Origin: Bostrychus sinensis
Lineage: Eukaryota > Chordata > Actinopteri > Gobiiformes > Eleotridae
Length of the DNA stretch: 64,000 bases
Reading direction: 5' to 3'
Assembly (NCBI GenBank): GCA_020698575.1
Contig: CM036241.1
Coordinates: 33,477,416-33,541,415 of the forward strand
Part shown: piece by piece, positions 33,301 to 48,300 of the stretch
Position numbering within the stretch: the stretch's first letter is position 1
How the letters are laid out: every line of letters starts with the position of its first letter
Made by a program: the position numbers and the translations under genes
The notes under the pieces: model-generated
Database searches by the model: none
What the model was told of the DNA's origin: nothing
What the model saw: only the letters and a program-made list of their open reading frames with translations

Positions 33301-36300
33301 AAATGATGGCGAGAATGTTAATCCAGTCACAAAGGGGTACAAACCATTGCACTTTTTATGCCAGTTCCAAGCCTGGATAATAGGAGAGGGTTGTGTCAGA
33401 AAGGGCACTCTGCATAAAGTCTATAACAAATTAATGTGAATCACTGCACACTAGGACGCAGTATAGGTTTGCTGTGGCGACCCTGGAGTACAGATTTTGA
33501 TTACTAGATCTGCATTTAGACTTTACATCCCCACTGCAAAATTATACTAGACTGCTCAAGCTTCTGTGTCATTGGCTGGCATGCTATAGTAACCATTACC
33601 TTCTCTTTCTTATAGTCTTCCTATAGGAGCTGGTGTTGCACTAATCTGACATGCTGCTCCAGACTCCATCTTCCAGCACCAGCTCCCTGTCCCTGAGATA
33701 CAGATAGACCCTGGATAAGTCCTCCCACATACACATAGGAGGAGGAGGAGGGGTGGTGTGAAGATTAGGATTCCATTCATTTGAATCAGTGTTCCTCATG
33801 TTTTATTAATCAGCAAACCTGTGCAAGAACCACTGTGTCTCAGGCTATATTCAGTGCCTTGACTGTAGAAAGAAACAAGAGTCCATAAATAGGAGGTTGT
33901 GAAATTAATCCTTAATATCTCTGGGCGGTGTCTGTGGGTTCTCTCTGGGTACTCCAGCTTCCTCCCACTATCCAAAGACTCAGATGAATTGATAAATTTA
34001 AATTGCCACTAGTGAATGAATGTGAGTGTTTGATTACTGTCTGTCCATGGGTGTCCCTGTTTCAGCCCAGCCACCACTATCCAGGATGTACCATTAGGTG
34101 TTGCAGCTAACAGGAGCCTATCCCAACAACTACGGGCCTGAGGTGTGGTGCACTGTTGATAAAAGACATTGGGTTAAGATACATGCTAACAGCCAATTCT
34201 TCGGGAGGGGCTATATTATGCAAAATCAACTTTTCTGAGCTTTCTCCCATGTTATAATGCTGTTTCCTCATATTTTGTTTCATTCATGCATGTTCTTTAC
34301 ATTGAGTTTGTGAGAGGCCAAAATGATCGTTTCACCTGTGTCTGCCTTTCCCACCTGACTACGCTCCACCCCCTCACAGTCCTGCCCTATTCAGGAAGCA
34401 CTGCTACAGTCAAATAAATCAAATAATGAGTTTCTTCAAATATGTTTTTTTCAATAATTATTGCATTTTCTGACCAGCAAAACATAAGATGTTGATTTAG
34501 ATGTGTCCTGTATTAATTTAAAAGACACAAAAAAGCATGATATAGCCCTTTTCAGTTCACCTATTATCCTAAATAAATTTTTTTTTAGCTTTTAACAATG
34601 TTATAATATTGTTTCTACCTCATGAACATACCTGTAGTAGTATGCTGAGCCTGTCTCATTCTGAAAAGCTGAAAATGCTCTGTCTCATTGCTGTACGTAG
34701 ACAAACATAGATCACAAAGTGCTACTGCATGTCACTGGACTTGTTTTGATCATTTCAGTTTTTAGTTTGCCGTCACTACAAAGCAGTCATCTTATTTATC
34801 TATGTAAGCGTCATTTTGCTAATAGCCATGCTAAATAGCCATCTTATGCTCTGTCCATTCCCCACCAAAGCCACTAGGGGGCGACAGACACCTAATCTAA
34901 AGTGTTCTCTGCAAAGTCAAAGTAACAGCTCCTCAAAAGAAGATGTTTGCCAGTTACCAATTCAACATTAGACAGTGTGATGAAGCAAAAGAGAACCCAC
35001 AGTAACACAGGGAGGACATATAGACTTCATGCAGATCAATCATTAGTCCGCCCTGTACAGAAACTTAACCCACAATCTCATTGCTTACTTACAGTTGCTG
35101 CAGTTGTAGCAGAGACAAAATAGGTTTAGGATGGACTACCAGATTATTTTCCCTTGTATATGAGGAAACCTAAGTGTATTTTATATTGTGTCTACTGAGT
35201 ATTACTCTGCTGGGGACCTGTTTGACACTTGGCTGGGAAGTACAAATGTGCTGCTAAGTGGGGTCAAGAGCAAGTGACAGGTGAAACATTGGGCCATGCC
35301 TCCATAGCAGTGACCCATTTGGAAGATACTGCATATAAATGGTACAGGTAGGCTGTGGTACGCGGTCATGGTCAGGACAGTCCGATTTCACATCATCAAA
35401 AAAGTTACAGTTAAGATGTCTGTGTATAAAAGGAAAATTTTTAGAAAGGCAGTATTAGACAGTTGTATCTGTTTTGTTGATTCTGAATGTATTGGATGCT
35501 CATGATCTCCATGAGCAAGGTCCTCAAGCAACACTGCATTAAAAACAGACTTGATTCTGTACTGGAAATCAATACATGAATCGGGAACACTTCCAGAAGT
35601 CATTATCTTTGAATGCAGTTTGCACAGATCCAAGTTATGTATAGCTGTATAATATATAGAGGAGCCAAATCAACATGATCCAGAAACACTGTTGTCTTCT
35701 CAGGACCAAAGCTCATTTCTGAGGCAAAAGAAAAAACTGTTATCTGGTCAGATGACTCAAAATGCATGCCCTTTTTGGCTCCAACTTCCCACGCCATTTC
35801 TTAATAGCAGTTTAATGAAGTCTTCATAGGTTTATCATAATCTATGTATCTTATTTTCACCCAAAATGTCACTTATGTCCTTTAGATTCTCACCACATGA
35901 AACTAGAATTATCACTGGACCATTATTTTCATGCTGATAAATTGACTCCTTACATTTTCATGATACTGTATCTTTGTCATTTGAAAAGCGGTGCACCTGA
36001 AAGCAGTTGATAAAGGATTTAGCCTGGGCAGCGCTGGAGTGATTAATGTGAGGCACTGCTGTAGCCGTTTGACTCTAATATAGGGCTATAAATGAAAATG
36101 TGACTTTGCTGAGGCAGTAATAGTTTGCTCGTGAGTTTCCCCTTGAGTTGTGCATTGATTATTTTAATACCTGGCTAACTCAGTGTCACGGTCAGTAATT
36201 CCAAAGCCCCATTGCTGTTTTATGCCTACTCATCTCCCATGCCACCATGAGCTAAGGCAGCAGAGACATCCCTGGATCACACTGACTTCAGGGCTGTGTG

Positions 36301-39300
36301 GTGCAGCTCGGAGGGCCACACAATGACGTCAGCCTCCCCCAAGAGTAAAAGAGCACCAGGAAAGCAAAACACTAGGTTTCTGTCACTAGGTTATTGTTAG
36401 TTAATTTGTATGTAGTTAAAGTGGGTTCATCAGTCAATTTTACCTCAAAAAGAAGTGTGAATTTAACAGCACAAGTATTTAAAATAATAGCCACATGTGT
36501 CACTTGCTCTTGAAATTATGACTTATTCCTGCTAGGGGTCAAGGGTCTCTGGGTCTAAGGCTGCAGGGCCGATAGTTAGAGACAACCATTCACATGAGGA
36601 GGGCATGCAGACCCGTCTCAGAGAAATTGTTTTGCCGGTGTCCTGGGAATCAAACACACAACCTTCTTGCTGAGAAGCAGGAGCACTGACCTCTATGCCA
36701 CTGTGGACTTGTGATGGCAAGTTGTGTTTATATGGCCAGTTCGGTGAGAAGGTAAATCATGCCCCTTCATTCAGAGCTCCAAAGAGAAGGATGTGAGTTT
36801 GATAGCTCGTATACATGTATCATGGATCTATGCAACAAGCCCATACAGTTTATTCACAGGGCCTATCTATTTTTATGTAAAAAGGTTCATTGTGTTACTG
36901 ACACTGTCCAACCATGCAACAGCTGGAACATTGCTCTTATTGACTCTTAGTGATGCAAATTTTTATTTAAAGTCCCCTATTATGCTTAATTTAATTTAGT
37001 TTGCACCTCAAAACATGGCTGGAGTAGTATTTTGTTTAATTCAGGCATGTTAAGAGTAATCCTGTACACTGAGCCCATTCATTTCTCATGAGCTGAAAAT
37101 GCTCGGCCTCACTGCTCTACTACACGTAAAACCAAGAAGTGTTCCTACACATTTCTAAAGCCCATACACCATCACCAGACTTAGTCTTATCATTTCAGTG
37201 CTTTAATTGCCAACACTACAAAACTCTCAGCTCTGTTAGCATCATGTTGCTAATAGCCATTTGCTCTGTCCATTCCCCATTGTTGTCAGCAGAGGGTGAC
37301 AGACACCTAATCAAAGCGTTCTCTGCAAAGTCAAAGTAACAGCTTCCCAAAAGAAGACTGTTTTCCAAATATATATATAATTTTAAGTTATAAAACGTGA
37401 AATACTAATGCAAATGTGTTAAAAATGATTTCAAATAGGCTAAAAAAAGCAGAATATGGGACCTTAGACCTAAGAGTCTTTGTTAATTTCTTATGTAGAC
37501 AAAGGCATTTGCAATAAGTAATTTTGGTGTTTATGCACTAAACAGTATGAACCCATACTGCTGCAACTTTGCAGTACATGTGTTGTCTTTCAGGAAATAT
37601 CTATATCTATCCATATCTATTTTATAATGTAATTTTGTAGTCTGAGTTATGAAGTATATGAAATATCAAATAAAGTCTTTTTTTTCATGTTAGAAAACAT
37701 CAAATATAATATAATTTTAACTGGGGAGCTGTTTTTCATAGGATAGGCAAAGATGTCTGCAGCTCCACATTGATGCTTGACTGAACAGAAGCACAAACAG
37801 AATCGGTCAAACTGTACATCCCCCTCCCCCCAGAAAAAACACACTGCCACCCCTCCCCCAACAACAACCAAACAATCTGGCCATTTCCGAACAACAGCAT
37901 GTCACTGCTCCACCACAGGATTTACACTGGCCATGTCCACATTTTTGGCTCAAAACCAGACCATTCACTCACATGCCCAAAATGACTGGCCAACGCTGCA
38001 TGTCTAGTGTTTCTTTCACACTCCATTTCCCACTGTGCCCACAATTTGTACTTACGATCTGTTTTGATGTCAATATCTTGTTGTTTTTAGCTCCTCTGCG
38101 TGTTGTTTCATGCCTGCTTGGGCCTTAGCATGCTGCATAGTTTCTTACTTATTGGTAACGAGATGCGCACTTCATGCAAGGGTCAGAATGTGCTCCGTTT
38201 TACTTTTACAGTGTGAGTTGGTGAAATCTACCCAGCGACAGACATGTGGGGGAAGATACTTGACTTAAGCCATGCAGCCATTTACACACAATGTATCTTT
38301 TATGAATGTTACACGCACTGACCTAATTCTTTTCAGTGCACAGTGAAAGCAGTACGTTGCACTTGTGAGCGTATCCTGCAGCTGATGCCTTTGACATCCC
38401 ACAACAAGGGAGTATTTGGAGCACATGGAAACAGAGCTGCGATATGATCACTTGGATGCCCTTGAGAGGCTCTAGACCACCCCCAGCACAGTTATTTTAG
38501 CTCATTTGTTTGGTTTTTATATATATAAAAATCCACACGGCCTCCCACACAGCAGTGGTGTAGAACATGCAGGCCTGGCTTTATCACAAAATGAGATATT
38601 ACACTGGCAGATGTAATTAAAGCAGAAGATAGTCCCATCACTCTGGGTCAAATCTTAGGTCAAGTAAGAGATGCTACGCAGAGGAGGCAGCTAAAAAAAA
38701 AGCTCTGAAGACAATGTATTAATAAAAAGTCCTGATACCCCTTTTTTCTATTGGTCCTTTTAGGCTTTTTCCTTTACAGAGTCACTAGAGCAAATCGTCT
38801 TTCTTCTATCATGCAGTGATTTGCATCTTGACATGGCATTTAGGTTTACGTAAACAAGATGGCCTCCTGGACCTACCTCCTCTATTTATCTGAGCTTAGG
38901 CCTGGCACAAGGAGTACACTGCCTTGTGACTAAATTTAAAAAGTCCGGCAGTAACAAATCACATGACTTAAATCCAAATAGACCACTAGCATTGTTAGGT
39001 TAAAGGTCTCTTATGAGCTTGTTGTGTGCACTTCAAAAACATACATGGAGAAATATTTTCATTCATTCACACATGTTTGAGTTATCCTGTGTGCTGATGT
39101 GTCTATATTTTAAGAGGTGGAAATGTGTTTTCAAAACCCATTGTTCTTTTCATTTCAATGCTTAAATTGCTGTCACTCACAACAAAGCAGTCAGCAAATT
39201 TATCTGTTAGCATCATGTTGCTAATAGCCTTGCTTTATGCTTCTTTCAGGCTTTTTGGAAACTTTTTCGACATCTTTATATTAGAATTTCACATTTAACC

Positions 39301-42300
39301 ACTTAAAATAATGCACTGTATATGTATGGAAAACGTCAGGAGCTGTTACTTTGACTTTACAGAGAACACTCAGATTAGGTGTTTGTCACCACCTGCTGGC
39401 AACTGTGGTGAATGGACAGCGCACAAAGGGCTTTTTAGCACAGATATTAGCAACATGATGCTAACAGATAGATAAATGTGAAGTCACGGCTATTTAAGTG
39501 AGTCCAATGGTGGTGTATTGGTTTTAGAAATGCACAGGAGCAATTTCTGTTTTTTACATGTCTGTAGAGCTGTGAGACCAAGTGTTTTCAGCTCTTGGGA
39601 AGGGACGGGCTCAGGATACAGGATTACTCAAACTTGTGAATGAAACAAAATACTAGTCCAGGTATGCTTTTGATGTGCAAACAACATTATAGATTGCAGT
39701 TTTGGCACAGTTTTGGTGGGTATGGGGCTGCATATTAGGCAAGCGGTCATCGAACAGTGTAACCACCAATATTAGGCAGGTGGTTGTAATGCCATGCCTG
39801 ATTGGTGTGTGTTAGAAACGGCATAGGATGTGAAACTAAACCCTTCTACTAAAGCTAAGGCCCCACCTGAATAAGCACTGGTCTCTCTCCAATCATTAAA
39901 CAGGCGCTCAGTGGAATCCCTGAGGCTGCTCCGTGTGCAGCTCACATCCACGCACAGCTCCAGCCGTGTCTCCCTCTGCGCTCCTCTCTCCGATCTGTCA
40001 CTGTGACATTGGCTCATACGCTTCTCGGGCTGTGGCTCAACCTAATGAATGATTCAGCACATCTAGAGGGGACTGCACTGGAACAGAGTAGCGGGATGCC
40101 TTCATGAGCGTAAAATGTACATCTTTGAAGTAGTTGCTCTATTGTCAGTAAAATGTGAAAAGACAATGATAATCACAGAGAACCATACATCATACAATAT
40201 ACAGGGTGTGCTTTACACATGCAGCAGTTTTATTACAGTTCGTGATTTTCTGTATATGCTACACAATAAAACAGGCCAGATTCACATACATAACATGGTT
40301 TTATTACCTAATATTCAATGTATTATTTTTTTTTTTTAATGTTTTACTGCATATCACAATGCTCCTATGTAGTCTGATCAATCACTTCTTGTTCACCTCA
40401 GCCTCTGTGGACTGTGGCCCGTTTCACAATCTGATTACCCTGTGGTTTTGTGGCAGCCTTATATAATCAATTCTAATGTGCTTTGGTGCAGATAGTTCTA
40501 AAAATGGACATTGTCTGCAGGTTTGAGTTGTTCTTCTGCTACCGTGGTTCTCCATTTTTTGTCCTTCGGTTCTGTAGATACCCAGGCATACTAATAGGAT
40601 TTACTACAAAAGTGTACATTGAAGTAAGCTCATTCTATGTTAGTAAGCCATGTACCAACACCTGAAGGCTTGGAACCAGGTTCTGCACAGCTGTGGCTTA
40701 AGGCTTTCTTATGGAGCTCAGTACGGTACCTTGTCTGATGCGTCTGCTGTCACCATTTTATGATCTCATCTGGGTTTGTGAGCAGGACCTTTGGCCTGTC
40801 CTCCACCCTTTCTGCTGTGTTAAATGAAGAGCCGTTAATATTGAATGAGACTCATGTCCACTGAGTAGCCTGGACGGTGTTTATACACAGAGCTTTGTGT
40901 TTGTGTCCCTAAGGACAAATTCAGACATTGACTTTTATCATCTCTGATGAAGTCAGCCCTTCTGTAGTTTGCTCTCTGCAGATCGATCTGAAGCCACAAA
41001 GGCTTTGTTTACACACCAGTCCAGTTCATAATGTTTGAATAATTAATAATTGCTTCTCTGATGGATTGTATGGGACAAAGTCAATCAAAGAACAGTCCTT
41101 CGAAGCACTTTTGTTTGTGTTGAAAAAAACAAAAACATACCACAGTGGTGAATTATTCATAGCTGTACAGTTGTGATTATGAGGCCTATGCGTGAGGCAC
41201 ACTTGTTGTAGTTTTCTGTTACCTGCTGTCATGCACAGGCATCTTATGGCTCTGTTTTATTTTTTGGGGACAAAATCTTGCCTAAATATCACATTCATGC
41301 ACCAAAATCATAGTACTCTGTAATACTGAACTTTTGCAGATTCATTTATCCACATTCTACTAATCCTAGGGGTTGGTGATGGCCTGAGAAGATCCCAACA
41401 ACAGGTCTGAGGCAGGATACACTCGCGGTAATGACAGTTTGTTACAGGCCTTACACACACAAACATATTCTTACACATAACCTTTCACTCCTGTTCACTA
41501 AGGATAATTTTACCCTTTTTAGGCCTATCTATGTCTTTGTATTCAAAAGCATGCTTTGAGATTATGTCAAAAGTCAAGTCAAGTTTCACTTAATTCTTTG
41601 TTTGATTGGCCCCTATTTAGTAGGATAGTACGTTATACTGTTAAATAAGTCAGACTATTTGCTAAGCCATCTACTGTTACAGTAGAGGTTTAAAAGTGTG
41701 CCGCTTGATTTAGCCGCTCCTCCCGCACGGAGGGCTCGGAGGGGCGGGGTCCACATGGCACTGAGCGTGAGCTGCGGGCTTCAGATGCAACCACCACTCC
41801 GCTTTCACTTTACATCTGTTCACCCCCGCTGTGAGTGTTTCCAGTCTCCATTGGAGCGGTGACAACACTGTTAACGCCATCATCACAGAAACAGAAGCAG
41901 TTCTTTCCGTGGACTCGTGCTCGTGGCGCTTGTTTTGGAGCTGGGAACGTCTTGGTGGACAGCGAGTGTGCAGGACTGGGATTTGAGCCGTGAATCATAA
42001 TGTAAGTGCAAGCCCGACACAGTTGTTTTGGTCACGTCTATTTCCATGTTCTCTGGAACACACTGTAGTAAGCCGTAAAACTGAGCGTTTCTCTGCTGCC
42101 TGGCTAAGTGCATCATATAATCTTCTGTTTTGAGTTTTGGTCACATCACATGGTGGTGCACTTAGATGTTGTTTCGAGCTATGATTTTGTTTCGCCATTG
42201 TTTTTCTGTAGACGAAAGCTCAACTTTGATGTACCCAAACGTTATATCAGGCTACTCTGATTTATATTACGTGAAATTATTCCTTCAGAGAAGCATGTGG

Positions 42301-45300
42301 CATAAATACGAATTTCATAATCCCGTACTTTGTTCAGAGATGCATATGTTAGAGCTGTTCAATTAGATAACTAACTTTGTTGTTATTGCTCATCTAACAA
42401 GCAGGGACAAAATGCATTTGACCATCTATCCTAAAGTGCAATAAGCAGTATAGGTGCGTACTGTGGTTTTATGTGAATATAAGTGACAGGAGAAAGTACA
42501 GTTATGTAGGTACAGTGTGACAAAGATGTACTGGTGCAAACTGGCTGTAAATGGATTATTACATATATTTAGTGATTTTATTACTAGTAATAATTAAATG
42601 TGCATTTCAGGGATAACAGAAGGCATATACATACAACATGATTTTACTGCTGTATTTTTCACACATTTTCTTGCATTTTCTCGGTATGCTCGCCATTGCA
42701 TTCTCAGGCCATGGCCAAACGACTCACGCAAATAAATATTTCAGCACAACTTGCAGATGAAAAATACAGCAGCTGATAGACTTACATTATGCATCATTAC
42801 ATGGGCGTTTGTAATTGGCTGCAGCTCTCCATCTCTCTGTGTGGCAACAGCCTTCCCATCCACCCAGCATCTCCCCATTCCTTATGCCGTGGTGGTTTTC
42901 TGCCTCTGAGGGCCCTTTCTGCAGCATCCACCGCGGTAACCATGGCAACAGCAGCCTGACCCTGGGCGTGCTGCTACACTCACCGCACGCTTGACCTGAA
43001 TTCCTTGCTACATCAAAACCGTAACGGACACACAACTTGGACAATTGACCTGCATCTCATTGTGGGCAGATGCCACAGAGCCACTGGGCGACTTATCCAC
43101 ACTAAACTGTGGTTCATGTGGGAAATGTAATTTAATTTAGTTAGTTTAGTTATCGTATGGTGATAATAATGTTTGTCTTTTAATGTACAATTTCAGATCA
43201 GACATAAAACAATGTGGAAACAATGAGCAGCTGAGACAGCCCTGGCAGCTTCATCAGACTGTAAACACTTGAGCGTGTGGAGTAGCAGCTGATGTTATGA
43301 GCTAAACCATGTGTAGCAACCATGAGGAAGGATACGCTTTTCTGTTAAATGATGCAATGACTTCAAAGGTTTATGTGAAAAATAAAATAAGGTTAATTAT
43401 AGGCTTTGGGTGACCTGAAGCTGACATCATCTGACTGATCTACATGTACTGCCTGTGAAATGTTGTCAGGTGATTTTTCTGATACTTTGCTATCTTTTCT
43501 AATAATTTTCTCTGTGTGGTATTTGCTAGGTTTATGTAATTCATTTTTAGGGGGAATTGGGAATAACCAAATAGCTGTTGTGGATTTAAACGTCGCTGAC
43601 AGATAGTGAGGCGTCTTCGCAGAGCGGTCCATGCACAGCTCTGCTCAGCTGTAGCTCCCTGTGGTGTCAGCTTGTTGTTGGAGTCAGACCGTGTAGGAGG
43701 GCCTATTTCTGTCTCTTCTCTTAGGAGCCTCTCTCTCTCTCTGCCTCTGCTGCTCGGCTATCTCTGTGATGCTCCTGCATGGCTTAGCTGGCAGATATAC
43801 GAGTGCTTTAAGTCAAGAACCAGCTAAAGCCAGTAGCCATTGATTATCAGTCTTTTTCTGACCAGACATCAAAGATCTGCTGCTCTTAGTACACACTGAG
43901 GAGTACATTTAAAGATACGTTACCGCAGTATTAAAGGCTCAGTTTGACAGCTGCACACAGAGGCACAAAGGGAACTACACAGTGATACTACCCCTAAAAG
44001 TCTATAGTATAATAAGGCATAATGTTTGCAGTTAAACAGCTCTGACAATCATTCGGCTTTATCCACAGACACTTGCTCTAACAGACGGTGATGAGCAGTG
44101 GGGGGTTGACCCCAGTCAGCCCAACTGCTCAGAACAGCTGGGGTATACTCAATTTGTAATGGCTATTGTACTACATTCCTATAGATCACGTTGTTTACTT
44201 AATTCAGCAAAAAGCCACAGTTAAAGCTGTTCAATTGTGGTGACTGTTTTCCAGCTTATCCAGTGTGCTGGTGCATAGAGATATACCTTCTTTCACATTC
44301 CTTTATGTGTATAGTCGCATTGATCACTAGTTTTAAGCATTTGCTTTTTCAGTCTTTATGTTGTTAATTTCTAGCATATCTAATATTATGTCAAAATGTG
44401 TTCATACATACAATGTTTGGAATTCTCATCCTCAAAATACCTCCTTGTATCCTACAGCAGCTGTAGTGCATTTATTTGTCCTCCTTTCTGGCTCTTCAGG
44501 TCATCATACCAACTATTAAGTGTTATGTATGGTGACCATCAAAGTGATGCATGCATGATTTATGCAAGATTTATGTATGTGTGTATAGCGTACATTTACA
44601 AGGCATTATTTAGGGATCAACAATTGCATGAGTTGTGTGAAGAATAATGGTTTTGGCCCCTAAATTTATTACCAAGCAAACAATTAAGAAAACCACAGGG
44701 ACATAAAAGTGCAGCGAGGTGTTGTGATTGTCTTTAGCAGTGTAAACTAGATTGTCCCAGTTACTGCTGTTAAAGTCAAGCAAGAGTAGCAATGGATTCC
44801 TGGGTGCTTTAACAAGATGAGCACATAGTATAGTGTTGGATCAATGGGGAGAGAACACTCCAAATGTGTGCACTGACCTTAGAAATGGCATTCACAGTGA
44901 AGCTGTTTTTATTTATTTCAATGTCTTTCAAGTCATCTTTAAAAGCATCCCATTGTCTACACGTTTGGAGCCGGAAAGGTCTGGCTGCCCTCAAACCATG
45001 TGAGTCACACACAAACAATGTAATTCTCTGTCTTCTCCTCAATGCTTGCTTCTCCCCTGAATTCAACTGGAATCAATAAGGCATTAGCAGCGTGTGAACA
45101 GTTGTCTCAGCCACATGAACTGTGGCACTCCTCTTCGTTTCCCACCATCACTGACTTTAATACCTGCTGTGTAACTGATGGATGCCTTTTTGGTTTTAAC
45201 TCTAACCCTAATTTTGGTGCACTACAACACCACATCCCTGCTGGGCGTCTGTGAGCATTCCTGCAGGGACATACTGTTGCCTGTTAACTGGGTTCAGTTC

Positions 45301-48300
45301 GCTCTGGGCATTTGTAAAAACTGGAACAGGAAGAAATAAGACACCCTTCAAGTGGCTTTAACTGCTTTAACTTTAAGTGCTCTTTTTACTACTTTTGTAA
45401 AATACTACTATTAGATTCACCATGTTTATCCACATTCACTTTGCTTAACATTCTAAAGAGAATATGCTATATATACAAAAGTTGGATATTTGATATTATG
45501 TCTTTGTTGTAGATGTGATGGACCAGCAGAGGGCGCTGCACTCAGGTTGCCTTGTCTCAGGGGTTCGTACGCCTCCCGTCCGCCGTAATAGTAAACTGGC
45601 CAGCCTTGGACGCATCTTCAAACCCTGGAAATGGAGGAAAAAGAAGAACGAGAAGCTGAGGCCTGCTGCAAGTGAGTGTCATTTGGGATAATACAGTAGG
45701 TCCCTGGAGCTGTGCTTTGGGCCAGTCTCTCAGGGAGTTTCACTTTGTAAATAAACACAGGCTGTTTCATATGTTATCAATCGATAACTATGCATCAGTA
45801 GACCAGGTCTGTAAATGTTTGTTTGTTGTTTCAGCCCTGGAAAAGAAGACAGCTGTGCGACAGAAGAGAGATGACTTTGTGAGGCGAAACCCTGGGGAGG
45901 CGGAGACAGGTGCAGCATGACACACTCCAACTTGCGTGTAATCAACTTCAGAGTTGTTACACTGTGAGGAATGACTTGCTAATTCCTGTCCCTTTGTTTC
46001 TGTGTACTGTATGCAGAGTCAGATCTTACTTGTGGGGCTAATGGTGAAGACACAGACACACCCACACATTCAGACGGAGAGGACAGAGATGAGGAGCTTG
46101 TGGCCCCTCTGGCCAGCACCAACGATGAGCTGGGCAGTGATCTGGAGACCTCAACAGGTACACTAAATGGTCTAATGAAGCTCTCTGCAGTATGATTCAG
46201 CCCTTAGTTTCAGTACTTTGTGGAGCATGCCTCAACTTTTATAAGTTCTAACAAATGTTATTTTTAATTGCTAGTTTGCTTGTTATTAATGCAGGTGCTA
46301 AATTGCTCATTCTAATACACAGTATTCAAGTTTTGTAAATATGTTATATGTTTAAGGACAGAATTTGAACATTACCAAACTTTATAACATTATTAGGACA
46401 ATTAGACTAAAAATGTTTTTCTTCATTTATGAGACCTGAGTCTCCAGGAATTCATCTACGGTGCTTTAAATGTCGTTCGGCATTGACTTGTCAGTGTGTT
46501 TATCTCTGAAATTCTCACTGTACTGTAGACTGCAGCCAGTTCATCCTTTCTGTGCCAGGGCATGTGCCCCCCTCCTTCCATGCAGTAGACGCTGCCACAA
46601 GCTTGACATGAGCTGTTGAAAGCTTAAGTCTACATGAGTTTTATAGTATTTAACAAATGCTCCTTAGATGATTAAATTTAAGCTTGTTTGCTGTTTAAAA
46701 GAGTAGTACAGTCTACTCTCTGCTTTTTGGTGCTGCCATGTTACATGACAGCATGGCACCTTGGAGCAAGGAGGGAAAAGGAATCTTTTTGTCTTTGTGA
46801 AAAATCTTTAATTAAAAAGTTTTTAATAGTTCTGATTGCAAGTATATACAGACAGATGAAGTTATTGCAAACATTTTAGCATAATACACATATGTTTTGT
46901 AATGGTGAGCAATAATTTATAATTACAAAACATTGGTCCAGTTGTTACAAATCTAGTTAATAGGTTTATGGTTGTCCACTAGATGGCGACAGAGACTTTA
47001 AAAGTAACCCCCCGCCTGTCTGTTGGTACAGTACAAGACGTGACTGAGGCAGACACAAGGACAGTGGCAGACCCCAGTCCCACTGAAGACGCAGACGACG
47101 ACTGCACCACCATGAGCGACCCCAGTGAGGAGCAGTCACTTGACAAAGTGCAGTCAACTGAGGCCAAACAGGAAGTGGCAGAGACACAGCCTCAGAGACG
47201 AGCCAGTACTCCCCCTCCTCCCACCCTCCCAGTCAAACTGCTCCCCAGACTGGGCAGCCTGGATGGTCAGTGAATAAAACAGTACTCTTTCCAATGGTAC
47301 AGCAGTTTCTAACTTACATGTGTTCCCGTCAGCCGCTCCCCCAGTGCCAGTGAAGAAATCTCCAGCCACTTTACCCAGAAACTTCACTCTACCCAAAGAC
47401 CCTCATGGTTCGTTGTTGAGAGGCCGAATCTCCACACCGACTGGATCTCCCCACCTGGGGGCGCTACACCCCCAGCTACCTCCCAGCTGCATCATAGAGG
47501 AGCTGCACCGAGCATTGGCCACCAAACACAGACAGGACAGGTACTGGTTTGACACTACTATCAAGTCATTTGTTGTTTGTCCTTTTTATACCTACCCATA
47601 CCCATTTTATACCTATTTCATTTTATACTGAAAATCTTTATTAAAAAATTATTTTTTTTTAATTTTGTGTTTTTTCAAATTTTTATGTCCACTCTCTGTT
47701 CTACCCCACACATGTCCTGCTAAAGAAATTTATCTTATTACATATTTATTCAAGTCTAATAATTTACATATTACACAACATCATTTTCCTCTGTCATTTA
47801 ACAAATTATAAGCTATCAGTGAAAGGAAAGTATTTGTGGAAAAAATATTTATACCATATTCAAGGGAATATATTGTGCAAAATCAACTTTTCTGAGCTTT
47901 TTATCATGCTGTATCCTCATCAGAAATATACCTGGAGTTATGTTTTGTTTTATTCACACTTGTTTAGGAAATCCTGTATTCTGTGGTGCTGTTTTTCTGA
48001 GGCATCAAAATGCTCAATTCTATGAACCCCCGCCCCTCCCACGAATCCCCATCTACTCCAGGAAGAACTGACCATACAACAAGCCCTCTACATCCAGTCT
48101 GCTCTCATTCATTTATCCAACAAACGGTGTAGAGCTCTGTTTCCACTCATACAAAAATTCTAAGGAAGTAAAAAGCTTTTTTTTCTTCTTTTTTTTCTGT
48201 TAAAAAGGGCACCACACAGCTGCCGTCTCTTGGTCATCTGTTTCTTTATGGCACTTATTGGTACTTATTGGAAATGTTCTCTTTTAGTCAGATAATGGTT

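Larger units (their letters stand above)
30317..45512. other. phactr3 intron 1 (15 kb)
   Basis: Contains MITE family A copies (near 31,514, 34,207, 34,555, 36,971, 39,000), a hAT-like family B copy (32,710-33,035), short repeats (33,915-34,175; 36,530-36,716; 38,765-38,930), a candidate alternative promoter/exon (41,690-42,001) and an X-box (42,936). GC-richer patches at 39,880-40,030 and 43,600-43,830 are unexplained. No other coding exon is supported. Confidence 0.75.

Noticed and set aside
46983..47273. ATG at 46,983 as the start of a separate protein
   Set aside because: The frame is phactr3 exon 5. The ATG lies upstream of the functional acceptor.
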